Positions 34,080 through 41,792 of a DNA stretch of 51,757 nt are shown here, in pieces. A program made the position numbers and the translations under genes. Location: assembly GCA_003141245.1 (NCBI GenBank), contig PLLE01000033.1, forward strand, positions 1 to 51,757, written 5' to 3'. Under the pieces are notes generated by a model, which saw only the letters and a program-made list of their open reading frames with translations, did no database searches and was not told the origin of the DNA. This DNA comes from Chloroflexota bacterium. Its GTDB lineage: Bacteria; Chloroflexota; Limnocylindria; Limnocylindrales; CSP1-4. Each line of letters begins with the position of its first letter. The first letter of the stretch is position 1.

Positions 34080-35723
34080 ATGCGCCAGCCCAATGGAACG
34101 ACGGAGATGGCTTCAGGCTCCGAAGAACGAGGACCGGCTCACTTCGACGTAATCGTCCTGGGCGCCGGGATCAACGGCTCGGCCATCGCGCGGGACGCGG
34201 CCATGCGCGGCCTGACCGTCCTCCTCATCGAGAAGGACGACGTCTCGAACGCAACCTCGGCATGGAACAGCCGGATGATCCACGGCGGGATCCGGTACCT
34301 CGAGCACTACGAATTCGATCTCGTGCGCGAATCCCTCCGAGAACGCGAGTGGCTCCTCCACGCGGCGCCCCATCTGGTCAAGCCTCTGCCGTTCATGATG
34401 CCGTTCCTGCGGCGCAACAAGCGCGGCCCGCTGCTCCTGCGAGCCGGGATGCTGGCCTATGACGTCCTCTCGTACGACAAGTCGCTCCCCCACCACCGGC
34501 TGTACAGCAGGAGCGGGGCGCTGGCCAGGGTTCCGGGCCTGGACCCGGCTCAGCTCCGGGGCGCCGCTCTGTTCTACGACGCCCAGGTGGACTTCGCGGA
34601 GCGCCTCAGCGTCGAGAACGTCCTGTCGGCGCGCGAGCACGGGGCACAGGTTCTCACCCACACCAGGGCCACCCGCCTGGTGGTCGAGGATCGCAGGGTG
34701 GCGGGGGTCGAATACACCGACCTGCTTTCGGGCGCGAGTTCCTTCGCGCAGGCGACGGTGACCGTCAACGCCACCGGACCTTGGGCGGACGAGCTGCTGG
34801 AAGGCCTGCCTGCGCACGACAGGCCGCTGATCGGCGGGACGAAGGGAACGCATCTCGTCGTGGATCCGTTCCCCGGCGCACCCCAGGGCTGCGCCATGTA
34901 CTACGAGGCGGCCTCGGACGGCCGGCCCGTCCTGGTGATTCCCTGGCGGGGCCGGTATCTCATCGGCAGCACCGACATCCGCTATCAGGGCGATGCCGGC
35001 GAGGCGATGGCGGACCAGGGCGAGATCGAGTACATCCTCTCGGAGACGAACCTGCTGATGCCCTCCGCGGGACTGACTCGCGAATCCGTGCGCTTCGTCT
35101 ACACCGGTGTGCGCCCGCTGCCGTTCGATCCGGACGACGACCCGGCGAGGATCACGCGCCATCACATCGTCCACGACCACGCACCCGCCCTCGAAGGCCT
35201 GGTGACGATCGTCGGCGGGAAGCTCACGACCTTTCGGAGCCTCGGCCAGGAGGCGGTCGACCGGGTCGTGAAGAAGCTCGGCGCCGGCAAGCGTCGATGC
35301 CTCACCCGAAAGGAGGCGCTGCCCGGGGGCCGGACCGCCGACTATGCCGCCTTCGCGGCGTCGTTCAAGGCGAGCATCGAGCTCGGCGAGCGGGTGGGCG
35401 ACCGGCTGCTCTCGCTGTACGGCGTTCGCGCGCCGCAGATAGTCGCGCTGGCACGCGGAGAGAAGGGCCTCGAGCGAGTCTTCGACGAGAGGAGCGGCGC
35501 CCTCGCGGCCGAGCTCGTGTACGGCCTCAGAGTCGAGTCGGCGCGCACGTTGACCGACGTCATCATGCGGCGGACGATGCTGGGCCTCGACCCCGACCTG
35601 CCGATCGGGTCCGTCGAGGCGGCCGCGGCGATCATGGCGAAGCACGAGGGTTGGGAGAGCGGACGGGCCGCGAAGGAGATCGACGCCTACGTCGGGTACG
35701 CGGCGCGGTTTCGGCTGCGATGA
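34080..35723 (+). CDS. glpD: FAD-dependent glycerol-3-phosphate dehydrogenase
   Basis: The protein is 547 residues from ATG 34080. The FAD site is VIVLGAGINGSAIARDAAMR, followed by the GlpD-specific SAWNSRMIHGGIRYLEHYEF. VTVNATGPWADELL, GGTKGTHLVVDPFPG and TIVGGKLTTFRSLGQEAVDR are family blocks. The C-terminal DAO_C domain includes RVESARTLTDVIMRRTMLGL. It oxidises glycerol-3-phosphate to dihydroxyacetone phosphate at the membrane and passes electrons to quinone. Its stop overlaps the next start (ATGA). Confidence 0.95.
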   Translation: MRQPNGTTEMASGSEERGPAHFDVIVLGAGINGSAIARDAAMRGLTVLLIEKDDVSNATSAWNSRMIHGGIRYLEHYEFDLVRESLREREWLLHAAPHLVKPLPFMMPFLRRNKRGPLLLRAGMLAYDVLSYDKSLPHHRLYSRSGALARVPGLDPAQLRGAALFYDAQVDFAERLSVENVLSAREHGAQVLTHTRATRLVVEDRRVAGVEYTDLLSGASSFAQATVTVNATGPWADELLEGLPAHDRPLIGGTKGTHLVVDPFPGAPQGCAMYYEAASDGRPVLVIPWRGRYLIGSTDIRYQGDAGEAMADQGEIEYILSETNLLMPSAGLTRESVRFVYTGVRPLPFDPDDDPARITRHHIVHDHAPALEGLVTIVGGKLTTFRSLGQEAVDRVVKKLGAGKRRCLTRKEALPGGRTADYAAFAASFKASIELGERVGDRLLSLYGVRAPQIVALARGEKGLERVFDERSGALAAELVYGLRVESARTLTDVIMRRTMLGLDPDLPIGSVEAAAAIMAKHEGWESGRAAKEIDAYVGYAARFRLR

Positions 35724-36838
35724 GGTCACCCGAACGCTCGTCGGGGCGCGACGACGCCAACCCAAGACGCTTGCTCGTCGTCGGCGGCGGGGCGGTCGGG
35801 TCGTTCCTGGGCACGCTGTTGGCGCTGGCCGGCCATGACGTCACCCTCGTCCGACCCTTTGGGCCGGGCCACGGCACGGGCCCCATCGCCCTCGTCGGCC
35901 CGGACGGCGCCCGACAGTCCGTGGTCGTGCACCGCGTCCTGCGAGTGGAGGATGCCGAAGCCCCGGACCTGATCCTCGTCGGGGTGAAGATGCCCATGCT
36001 GCGCGACGCTCTGGCGCCGACGCTGCGCTGGCCGAGAGTGCCCACCCTCACCGTCCAGAACGGCATAGGCGCGGAGGAGATCGCGGCCGAGCTGCGCCCC
36101 GACGCCCCGCGCCTGGCTGCCTCTCTGACGGCACCGATCGAGCTGACCCCTTCCGACGAAGTCCATTGGCTCGGCCGCGGCGGCATCGGCCTGGCTGCGG
36201 TCAACGACGCCGCCGCCCCGCTCGTGGGCGAGCTCGTCGCCGACTTCCAGCGAGCCGGACTGCGCGCCGCCGAACTGCTGGTCGCCGAATCGATGAAGTG
36301 GTCCAAGCTGCTCGCCAACCTGATGGCCAACGCGACCGGCGCGATCCTGGACATGGACGCGGCAGCGATCTACCGCGATCGACGCCTCTTCGCCGTCGAG
36401 AAGGCCCAGCTCCGAGAAGCCCTCGCCGTGATGGATCGTCAGGGCCTGCGGCCGGCCGCCTTGCCGCGCGCCGCGGTGCCCTGGGTCGCCCGGGCCGTTC
36501 GCCTGCCGAGCTGGCTCGTCCGGCCGATCCTGACCCGCGTCGTCGGCGGCGCCAGGGGCAGCAAGCTGCCGTCGCTGCGCCTGCAGATGCAGTCGCTCGG
36601 TTCGGCCGCCGCTTCCGAGCCAACCGAAGCCGTGTGGATGAACGGCGCCGTCGCCCGCTTCGGGCGCGAGCTCGGCGTGGCGACCCCCGTGAACGCGCGC
36701 CTGGCGGAACTTGTGGAGGACGTGGCCGCGCATCCCGATCGTCGGGAATGGTTCCGCCGCAACCCGGAGCGGCTGCTGGCCGAGCTGGCCGAGCCGACTG
36801 AGCGACCCGACTCAACGGTCCCGAGCGGCCGCCCGTAG
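35720..36838 (+). CDS. 2-dehydropantoate 2-reductase-like (ApbA/PanE) dehydrogenase
   Basis: The protein has 372 residues. The start overlaps the glpD stop by four bases. The Rossmann motif is LLVVGGGAVGSFLGTLLALA. TLTVQNGIGAEE is the conserved NGxG loop, and ESMKWSKLLANLMANATGAI contains the catalytic Lys and the Asn of ketopantoate reductases. True PanE reduces ketopantoate for CoA synthesis with NADPH. Co-translation with glpK-glpD suggests a different 2-keto or dihydroxyacetone-related substrate here, or simply a coenzyme A link to lipid synthesis. The C-terminal 50 residues exceed the usual length of about 310. Confidence 0.8.
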   Translation: MRSPERSSGRDDANPRRLLVVGGGAVGSFLGTLLALAGHDVTLVRPFGPGHGTGPIALVGPDGARQSVVVHRVLRVEDAEAPDLILVGVKMPMLRDALAPTLRWPRVPTLTVQNGIGAEEIAAELRPDAPRLAASLTAPIELTPSDEVHWLGRGGIGLAAVNDAAAPLVGELVADFQRAGLRAAELLVAESMKWSKLLANLMANATGAILDMDAAAIYRDRRLFAVEKAQLREALAVMDRQGLRPAALPRAAVPWVARAVRLPSWLVRPILTRVVGGARGSKLPSLRLQMQSLGSAAASEPTEAVWMNGAVARFGRELGVATPVNARLAELVEDVAAHPDRREWFRRNPERLLAELAEPTERPDSTVPSGRP

Positions 36839-36867
36839 AGGCCCCGCCGGCCGAGATTCGGGCACCC

Positions 36868-36873
36868 TATACT
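36868..36873 (+). promoter_or_regulatory. -10 element of plsY, nearly leaderless start
   Basis: TATACT is followed after 8 bases by the plsY ATG (36882). No Shine-Dalgarno is seen, so the transcript should start within two or three bases of the start codon. No good -35 was found, so the call rests on the -10 and its position. Confidence 0.45.
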
Positions 36874-36881
36874 TCCGGGCG

Positions 36882-37523
36882 ATGCAAACCATCGATCTCG
36901 TCCGGGTCGCCGTCGCCCTGGTCGCCGGCTTCCTCCTGGGCGGCATCCCATTCGGGATAATCGTTCCCCGGCTGATCGGCGGCCCCGATCCCCGTACTCT
37001 CGGCAGCGGCCGGACCGGCGGCGCCAACGTATCGCGGGCCGTTGGCTATCGCTGGGCGGCCGTCTCCGGCCTCCTGGACGTGGCCAAAGGGTCGGTCGCC
37101 GTGCTGCTGATCGTGGCCATCGGTGGCGGGCCGGTGCCGCAGATCCTGGCCGCGCTGGCCGCGATCGTGGGCCACAGCCGCTCGCCGTTCATCGGCCTCA
37201 AAGGCGGACGCGGAGTCGCGCCGGCCACCGGCGGCGCCCTGATCATCGAGCCTCTCATCCTGGCGGTCATCTTCCCGGTCTTCGTGATCGTGATCGTCGT
37301 GACCCGGATCTCGTCGCTGGGATCGCTGGGCGCGAGCGCCATGGGCGGCATAGTCATGATCGTCGCGACCGCGGTGATGCCGCTGCCGCCGATCTACTAC
37401 CTGTATGGGATCGGCGTTCCGGGGCTCATCTGGCTATTCCATCTCGACAACATCCAGCGCCTGCTGGCCGGCCGGGAGCGACGCATCGGGCGTTCCGGCG
37501 AGGCGACCGACAAATCGCGCTGA
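36882..37523 (+). CDS. plsY: Glycerol-3-phosphate acyltransferase, PlsY type
   Basis: The protein has 213 residues with five or more membrane helices. The three PlsY motifs are present in diverged form: LGSGRTGGANVSRAVG (usually GSGNIGATNVLR), AIVGHSRSPFIGLKGGRGVA (catalytic His and the KGGKG loop) and TRISSLGSLGAS. PlsY transfers the acyl group of acyl-phosphate to the sn-1 position of glycerol-3-phosphate, the first step of phospholipid synthesis. Location after glpK and glpD ties it to the glycerol-3-phosphate pool. The first-motif changes (Asn to Arg, Thr to Ala) may mean a specialised paralogue. Confidence 0.85.
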   Translation: MQTIDLVRVAVALVAGFLLGGIPFGIIVPRLIGGPDPRTLGSGRTGGANVSRAVGYRWAAVSGLLDVAKGSVAVLLIVAIGGGPVPQILAALAAIVGHSRSPFIGLKGGRGVAPATGGALIIEPLILAVIFPVFVIVIVVTRISSLGSLGASAMGGIVMIVATAVMPLPPIYYLYGIGVPGLIWLFHLDNIQRLLAGRERRIGRSGEATDKSR

Positions 37524-37722
37524 CGCCGCGTGAACGAGCGTTCTGCCGCCGCCATTTTCGGCCGTCTCCGCACCCCGCGGGCCATCACGAAACGGCGCTT
37601 TCGCGGCCGGCGTCCCGCCTTCCACATCTCGTCCATCCTGCGAATTGTCGAGTGGGAACTACCTCGTTCGGCGTATCCTTGTCGGAAGTACACGTCCGAA
37701 ACCTCCGGTAGGAGATTTCCAA

Positions 37723-38253
37723 ATGCCCCAGGAACGTACAGGGGACACCAGGAGAACGGACATCGACTTCGTCGGCTTCGCCGACGACTGCCGGGTCGAG
37801 GGGAGAGTCGACCTCGAGGACGCGCGTCTGGCCGACCTCCTGAATCGGCGCAAGATGATCACCATCCGCGACTGCGTCCTCGTGAGCACGCTGGACGGCC
37901 ACACCAGGGAATTCGACAGGCTCGTGATCTCGCTCAACAAGCTCGACATCGTGGTCGCCAGCGGACCCCGCGGCGACCCGAGGCGACGCCTGGCGACCAA
38001 GCCGAACGGCGCGGTCGTGAAGCTCGGCCCCTACAGCGCCGAGGGCTTCATGCACGCCCCGCCGACGGCCAACCCTGTCCGTGGCTTCGACCGCCGGCCC
38101 GCCATGGTCGCGATCACGGACGCGGTGCTCGAATACCAGTTCTGCGACAAGCCGGTCTCGCAGTGGTTCCGCACTCTGCTGGTGAACCGCGACCTGGCGA
38201 AATCGCTCCGCTCGGTCGCGAGTCCTGGCATGCTCCAGCACGGCGCCGCCTAG
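37723..38253 (+). CDS. Unrecognised conserved-looking 176-residue protein
   Basis: ATG 37723 follows TAGGAGATTTCCAA. The protein is soluble and beta-rich: VEGRVDLEDARLADLLNRRK, then MITIRDCVLVSTLDGHTREF, then DIVVASGPRGDPRRRL and GFMHAPPTANPVRGF. The DxR...LNRRKxITIRD layout is reminiscent of small beta-sandwich domains, but no family is recognised. Codon use and GC content match the neighbours. The preceding 200 bases (37524-37722) hold only a likely promoter (TATCCTTGT near 37675) and nothing else recognisable. The following TPR gene is in the same direction 160 bases away, so a functional link is possible but unproven. Confidence 0.6.
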   Translation: MPQERTGDTRRTDIDFVGFADDCRVEGRVDLEDARLADLLNRRKMITIRDCVLVSTLDGHTREFDRLVISLNKLDIVVASGPRGDPRRRLATKPNGAVVKLGPYSAEGFMHAPPTANPVRGFDRRPAMVAITDAVLEYQFCDKPVSQWFRTLLVNRDLAKSLRSVASPGMLQHGAA

Positions 38254-38414
38254 TCCCTCGCGCGGGGCAGTCTGCCACCCCGATCATGAGCCCGGTCGCC
38301 ATCAGATCGGGCGCGATCGCCGGACGGGCCACGGCGCCGTGTCGCCCTCGAAATTGGCCGAACCTGGCATGATGGAATCCAACGGGGGCCAAGCTTGGAG
38401 ATTCCGCTCTGTCG

Positions 38415-40334
38415 ATGGATCGCGGCTCAACCAGTACCGACACGTCGGCCGTCCCGTCGATTGCCGGTCTCGCGGCGCTACAGGACCTGGACTTCCTGAT
38501 AGAGGGCATTGCGGACCTGAAGGTCCGGCGCTCGGTCTGCCGGCAGGTCATGGATGCCAGGCGCAAGCTCCTGGGAACCGAGCACCCGGCGACGCTGGAA
38601 GCCGAAGCGCGCGTGGCGGCGATCGGGCTGGAGCTGGACGACTACTCGATCGCCCGCGACCAGTACGCCATCCTGCTCGAGCGTTGCGAGCGCGTCTTCG
38701 GGCCACGCCACCTGGACACGCTCTCCGCAGCTCACGGCCTGGCGGTCGCCCTCTCGTACCTGGACCGACCCGAGGAAGCGCGGCCACTGTACGAGCGCGT
38801 CGTCTCCGGGCGTCGCAATTCGCTCGGCCCCCAGGATCCGGCCACCCTGAGCGCCCTCCACAACCTGGGTCTGACACAGCGCGCCCTGGCCGACGACACC
38901 TCCGCCCGGGCGACCTTCGAGACCCTCCTGGAGTCGCAGCGCAAGACGCTCGGGCGGGACAGCACTTCGACCATCCGGACGATGGCCAATCTGGGCAGCG
39001 TCCTGATCTCGATCGAGGACTACGCGAGAGCCAGCCAGGTGCTGGCAGAGCGAGTGGATCGCAGCCGCCGAGTGCTAGGCCCGGCCCACCCGGACACTCT
39101 GGAGGCGATGCTCAGCCTGGCCCGAGCCCTCGTCGGCGCCGGCGACCGAGCGTCGGGGCGTGCGCTCTCGGAGCAGGCGCTGGCGGCCACGATTGCCACC
39201 CTTGGGCCGGACAGCCCGGCAACGCTCGCCGCCCGCGGTCAGCACGGCCGGGTGCTCCTTCGAGTCGGGGATGCCGCCGCGGCGGCCAAGACCTACGAGG
39301 ACCTGTACCGCCGCCTCAAGCGCAAGATCGGCCCGGAGGAGACTTCGACCCTCGACGCCCTCGCCGGTCTGGCCGACTCCCTGGGGCGGTGCGGCGAGCA
39401 CCTTCGCGCCCGCAAGCTGGACGAGCGGCTGTTCGAATTGCGAGGCCGGGTGCTGGGCGCCGACCACGTCGCCACCCAGTGGGCACTCGGCGACCTGGCG
39501 TGGAATCTAGAGCAGCTCGGTGAGCTGCCCAATTCGGCGGCCCGCTACCGGGAGCTCGCCGAGGGTCGGACCCAGACTCTGGGCCCGGACGCGCCGGACA
39601 CGGTCTGGGCTCTGGAGGGTCTGGCGCGTGTCCTGGCGAGGGCGGAGTCCCACGCCGCCGCACTCGAGGCCTTCGGCGTGCTCTACGAGACGCAGACACG
39701 CGCCGTCGGACCGGAGGGCGACGAGACACTGGAGGTCCTCACGAACTACGCCTGGGAGCTCGGCAAGGTCGGTGAGCTCGAGAGAGCCCGCGCCAAATGG
39801 CAGGAACTGGCCAACGCCTACGAGCGAAACCACGGCTTCAAGGACGAGCGCACAATGGAGTGCCTGCTCTGGCTGGCCGAGACGCACGAGAAGCTCGAGG
39901 AGAGCGACGCCGCCCGGGCCACCTACCAGACGGTCTTCGACGGCTACATGCGGATTCACGGCGCGCGCCACCGCAAGGTCGCCGACATGCACTCCCATTT
40001 GGGCGACGTCCTGCTCAAGCAGGGCGACGCCGAGGAGGCACGGGCTCGGTACGCCGAGGCGCTCGCGGTGCTGCGCAAGCACCCCGGCCCGGACGATCCC
40101 GACACGCTCGAGGTCATTAGCCATGACGCCGACGCCCTGGCCGCGATGGGCCGCAAGGTGGCCGGACGGAACCAGGCCCGGAGCGTCGCCGAGACGTACC
40201 GCCGAACCCTCGGCCCGAACAACGGGCTGACCAGGCGGGCCGAGGCTCAGGTGGAGCGGATGACCCCGCGCCGCCGCGCGCAGGCCCGCCTGGACGCGAT
40301 GACGCCGGGGGAGCGCCGCAAACCCACCTTCTAG
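38415..40334 (+). CDS. Tetratricopeptide repeat protein
   Basis: The protein has 639 residues, soluble, built almost wholly of about 12-13 TPR-like repeats of 42 residues (kinesin-light-chain/TPR_12 type). Recurring marks are LGxxHPxTLxAxxxLAxxL and RRxxLGPxxPDTL, for example LGPAHPDTLEAMLSLARALV and LGPNNGLTRRAEAQVER. There is no signal peptide and no NB-ARC or enzymatic domain. TPR superhelices bind peptides and scaffold complexes. In other bacteria this repeat type often forms the sensor end of STAND ATPases, but here it stands alone, with only a broken P-loop ORF 21 bases downstream. Confidence 0.85.
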   Translation: MDRGSTSTDTSAVPSIAGLAALQDLDFLIEGIADLKVRRSVCRQVMDARRKLLGTEHPATLEAEARVAAIGLELDDYSIARDQYAILLERCERVFGPRHLDTLSAAHGLAVALSYLDRPEEARPLYERVVSGRRNSLGPQDPATLSALHNLGLTQRALADDTSARATFETLLESQRKTLGRDSTSTIRTMANLGSVLISIEDYARASQVLAERVDRSRRVLGPAHPDTLEAMLSLARALVGAGDRASGRALSEQALAATIATLGPDSPATLAARGQHGRVLLRVGDAAAAAKTYEDLYRRLKRKIGPEETSTLDALAGLADSLGRCGEHLRARKLDERLFELRGRVLGADHVATQWALGDLAWNLEQLGELPNSAARYRELAEGRTQTLGPDAPDTVWALEGLARVLARAESHAAALEAFGVLYETQTRAVGPEGDETLEVLTNYAWELGKVGELERARAKWQELANAYERNHGFKDERTMECLLWLAETHEKLEESDAARATYQTVFDGYMRIHGARHRKVADMHSHLGDVLLKQGDAEEARARYAEALAVLRKHPGPDDPDTLEVISHDADALAAMGRKVAGRNQARSVAETYRRTLGPNNGLTRRAEAQVERMTPRRRAQARLDAMTPGERRKPTF

Positions 40335-40355
40335 GTCGTGAAACCGGAACGAACG

Positions 40356-40452
40356 ATGACAACCACGCTGCACCCACCCACCCGCATCGTAGTCGTGACG
40401 GGACCTCCGGCCAGCGGCAAGACGACGCTCGCACTGGCAGTTTCGGAAGGGC
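40356..40452 (+). pseudogene. Truncated P-loop kinase/ATPase, N-terminus only
   Basis: ATG 40356 opens TRIVVVTGPPASGKTTLALA, a Walker A motif of the AAA_33/adenylate-kinase-like type, but homology stops after VSEG at about 40452. There the sequence joins an antisense fragment of an O-acetylhomoserine sulfhydrylase. The open frame runs on to 40646 without recognisable content. No Walker B or lid region exists, so it is a truncated gene. Confidence 0.55.
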
Positions 40453-40454
40453 TC

Positions 40455-40562
40455 GGTGTCGCCGACGTTGGCCAGGTGCGACCAGAGCTCGACCGACTCG
40501 ACGACCTCGATGCCGGCCTCGTAACCGCCCTTCAACCCGAACGTGAAGACCGAGTCGGCGCC
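40455..40562 (-). pseudogene. Internal fragment of an O-acetylhomoserine sulfhydrylase (MetY)
   Basis: The minus strand encodes ADSVFTFGLKGGYEAGIEVV, then ESVELWSHLANVGDT. This aligns with [18 protein letters not shown], then [14 protein letters not shown] of the intact metY at 49876-51213 but is clearly not a copy of it; it resembles another MetY lineage. It ends abruptly at GDT, where intact proteins continue with the [10 protein letters not shown] motif. About 36 codons survive, without the PLP lysine. Confidence 0.7.
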
Positions 40563-40627
40563 CCAGAGAGCGGCCGAAGACTTCCTTACAGAACGGGGTC
40601 GCCTTACGCCAGTGGTCGCCCAGATTG

Positions 40628-41059
40628 CTACGTTGACTTCAGGTAAGCCTCGACCGCCACCAGCAGATCGCTCCCAAGGCCGGCGATGCGTTCGAGGTCT
40701 GCGGGACCGAGAGTGCTTGCCCAATCGCCCTGGTGCGCAGAGGCGTTGCGCCGAGTCTGCTCCCAACACAGCTCCATGGGGTCCGGACAGGCGATGCGTT
40801 TTGCGCTGAGGCCCGCGCACGTGGAGCGAATCAGGGTTGGAGCATCGTCCTCACCCACCTTCCTGCGAGTGCCTGTACTCGCCAGCAGAAAGGCCTCGAC
40901 CACGAAGTTGATGCCACTCACTGCCCCCTCGTAGGCATTGTCAAACTCGCCTTGCTGAGAATCGTTTCGATGGGCTGTGCGCTCGGCCGCTTCGAAGCGC
41001 TGCCGAGCGCGGACGAGGATCTGATCTACCTGCCGTCGAGTAGCCACCGACATGGTCAT
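40628..41059 (-). CDS. HEPN-domain protein, probable RNase toxin partner of MNT
   Basis: The protein is 143 residues from the ATG at 41059, which overlaps the MNT stop (ATGA) with GGGGGGAG upstream. It is all-helical. The HEPN signature R-x4-H is seen in ELCWEQTRRNASAHQGDW (RNASAH). The N-terminal helix VDQILVRARQRFEAAERTAH and middle helix GAVSGINFVVEAFLLAST fit the four-helix HEPN fold. In HEPN/MNT modules the HEPN protein is an RNase toxin, and the nucleotidyltransferase neutralises it by AMPylation or complex formation. Gene order and overlap match such modules. Confidence 0.78.
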   Translation of the reverse strand: MTMSVATRRQVDQILVRARQRFEAAERTAHRNDSQQGEFDNAYEGAVSGINFVVEAFLLASTGTRRKVGEDDAPTLIRSTCAGLSAKRIACPDPMELCWEQTRRNASAHQGDWASTLGPADLERIAGLGSDLLVAVEAYLKST

Positions 41060-41604
41060 ACCCACTCCCCCCTAACTAGAACCCCTTCTTTGATTGCGTT
41101 GGTCATGTGCGGATCTTCCGACTCGAGGCCGGCCCTAGCCTCCTCAGGGCTCACGATCAACGCATCAAACCGTCGCCCGTAACGCACTGTCCCGAGGTCG
41201 GCAAGGTCAACCTGGAGCTTCCGCTGCGCCGAGATCTCAGGGAAACGACCCACGACCAGGAGATCGATGTCGCTATCTCGGCGCCCGCCGCCGGGGCGAG
41301 ACATCGAGCCGTAGGCGAAGACCGCCAGCCAACGGTAGGGTGCGAGGACCGCGTCGATCGGCATGTCGATCAGTGCCGTGTGGTATGCGGCGGGGAAGTA
41401 GAGACTCTTGGCGTTCGGTGTGATCTCGTCGTGCTTGAGTCGCCTGCTCCGAGTGACCAACCCCCGCTTCTCCAAGGTGCCAATAGCCGACAGGACAACG
41501 GGGCGCGAAACGCCGGCTAGGCTCGCGATAGTCCCGATCTGAAGAGGTGCGTCTGCGTGAAGCATGACCACGGAGTTGACGGCCGCGAGGCTTCTGGGGA
41601 ACAC
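41056..41604 (-). CDS. MNT nucleotidyltransferase with N-terminal winged helix (antitoxin-like)
   Basis: The protein has 182 residues. The GTG at 41604 follows GGAGAAGGTT. Residues 1-60 are a winged helix-turn-helix (QIGTIASLAGVSRPVVLSAI, then GTLEKRGLVTRSRRLKHDEI). The nucleotidyltransferase follows: VFAYGSMSRPGGGRRDSDID, then LLVVGR, containing the G-S-x10-D-x-D motif of minimal nucleotidyltransferases. In MntA-type antitoxins this domain AMPylates the HEPN toxin. The fused DNA-binding domain suggests direct autoregulation at the AT-rich repeats upstream. It lies downstream of hsdR with its own control region. Confidence 0.82.
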   Translation of the reverse strand: MFPRSLAAVNSVVMLHADAPLQIGTIASLAGVSRPVVLSAIGTLEKRGLVTRSRRLKHDEITPNAKSLYFPAAYHTALIDMPIDAVLAPYRWLAVFAYGSMSRPGGGRRDSDIDLLVVGRFPEISAQRKLQVDLADLGTVRYGRRFDALIVSPEEARAGLESEDPHMTNAIKEGVLVRGEWV

Positions 41605-41648
41605 AACCTTCTCCGACTTCAGGGGGACAGCCAGATCACTGAATCAAG

Positions 41649-41744
41649 CAAGAACGAATACTTTCTATTCCAATTAGACCACAAAGTATTTGATCTAACA
41701 AGAACGAATACTTTCTATTCCAATTAGATGCCGCAGTATTCCAT
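41649..41744. repeat. AT-rich tandem direct repeats with internal palindromes, likely MNT/HEPN operator
   Basis: A 30-base sequence starting CAAGAACGAATACTTTCTAT is identical at 41649-41678 and 41699-41728 (50-base period); AGTATT follows each copy after the same distance (41685 and 41735). Each copy holds GAATA-CTTTC-TATTC (41656-41670 and 41706-41720), a 5+5 palindrome. The tract is about 65% A+T in a window that is otherwise strongly GC-rich. It lies 45 bases upstream of the MNT start and beyond the hsdR stop, where an autorepressor would bind. Confidence 0.7.
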
Positions 41745-41792
41745 TTGAGAACTTCGCCTCGCGTCGCCGCAGGGGTGGCTGCGGCCTGCCAC

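Noticed and set aside
41649-41728. Possible mini-CRISPR (two identical 30-base repeats, 20-base spacer)
   Set aside because: Two copies only; the spacer is too short, the units carry internal palindromes, and the position upstream of an HTH-MNT gene fits an operator better.
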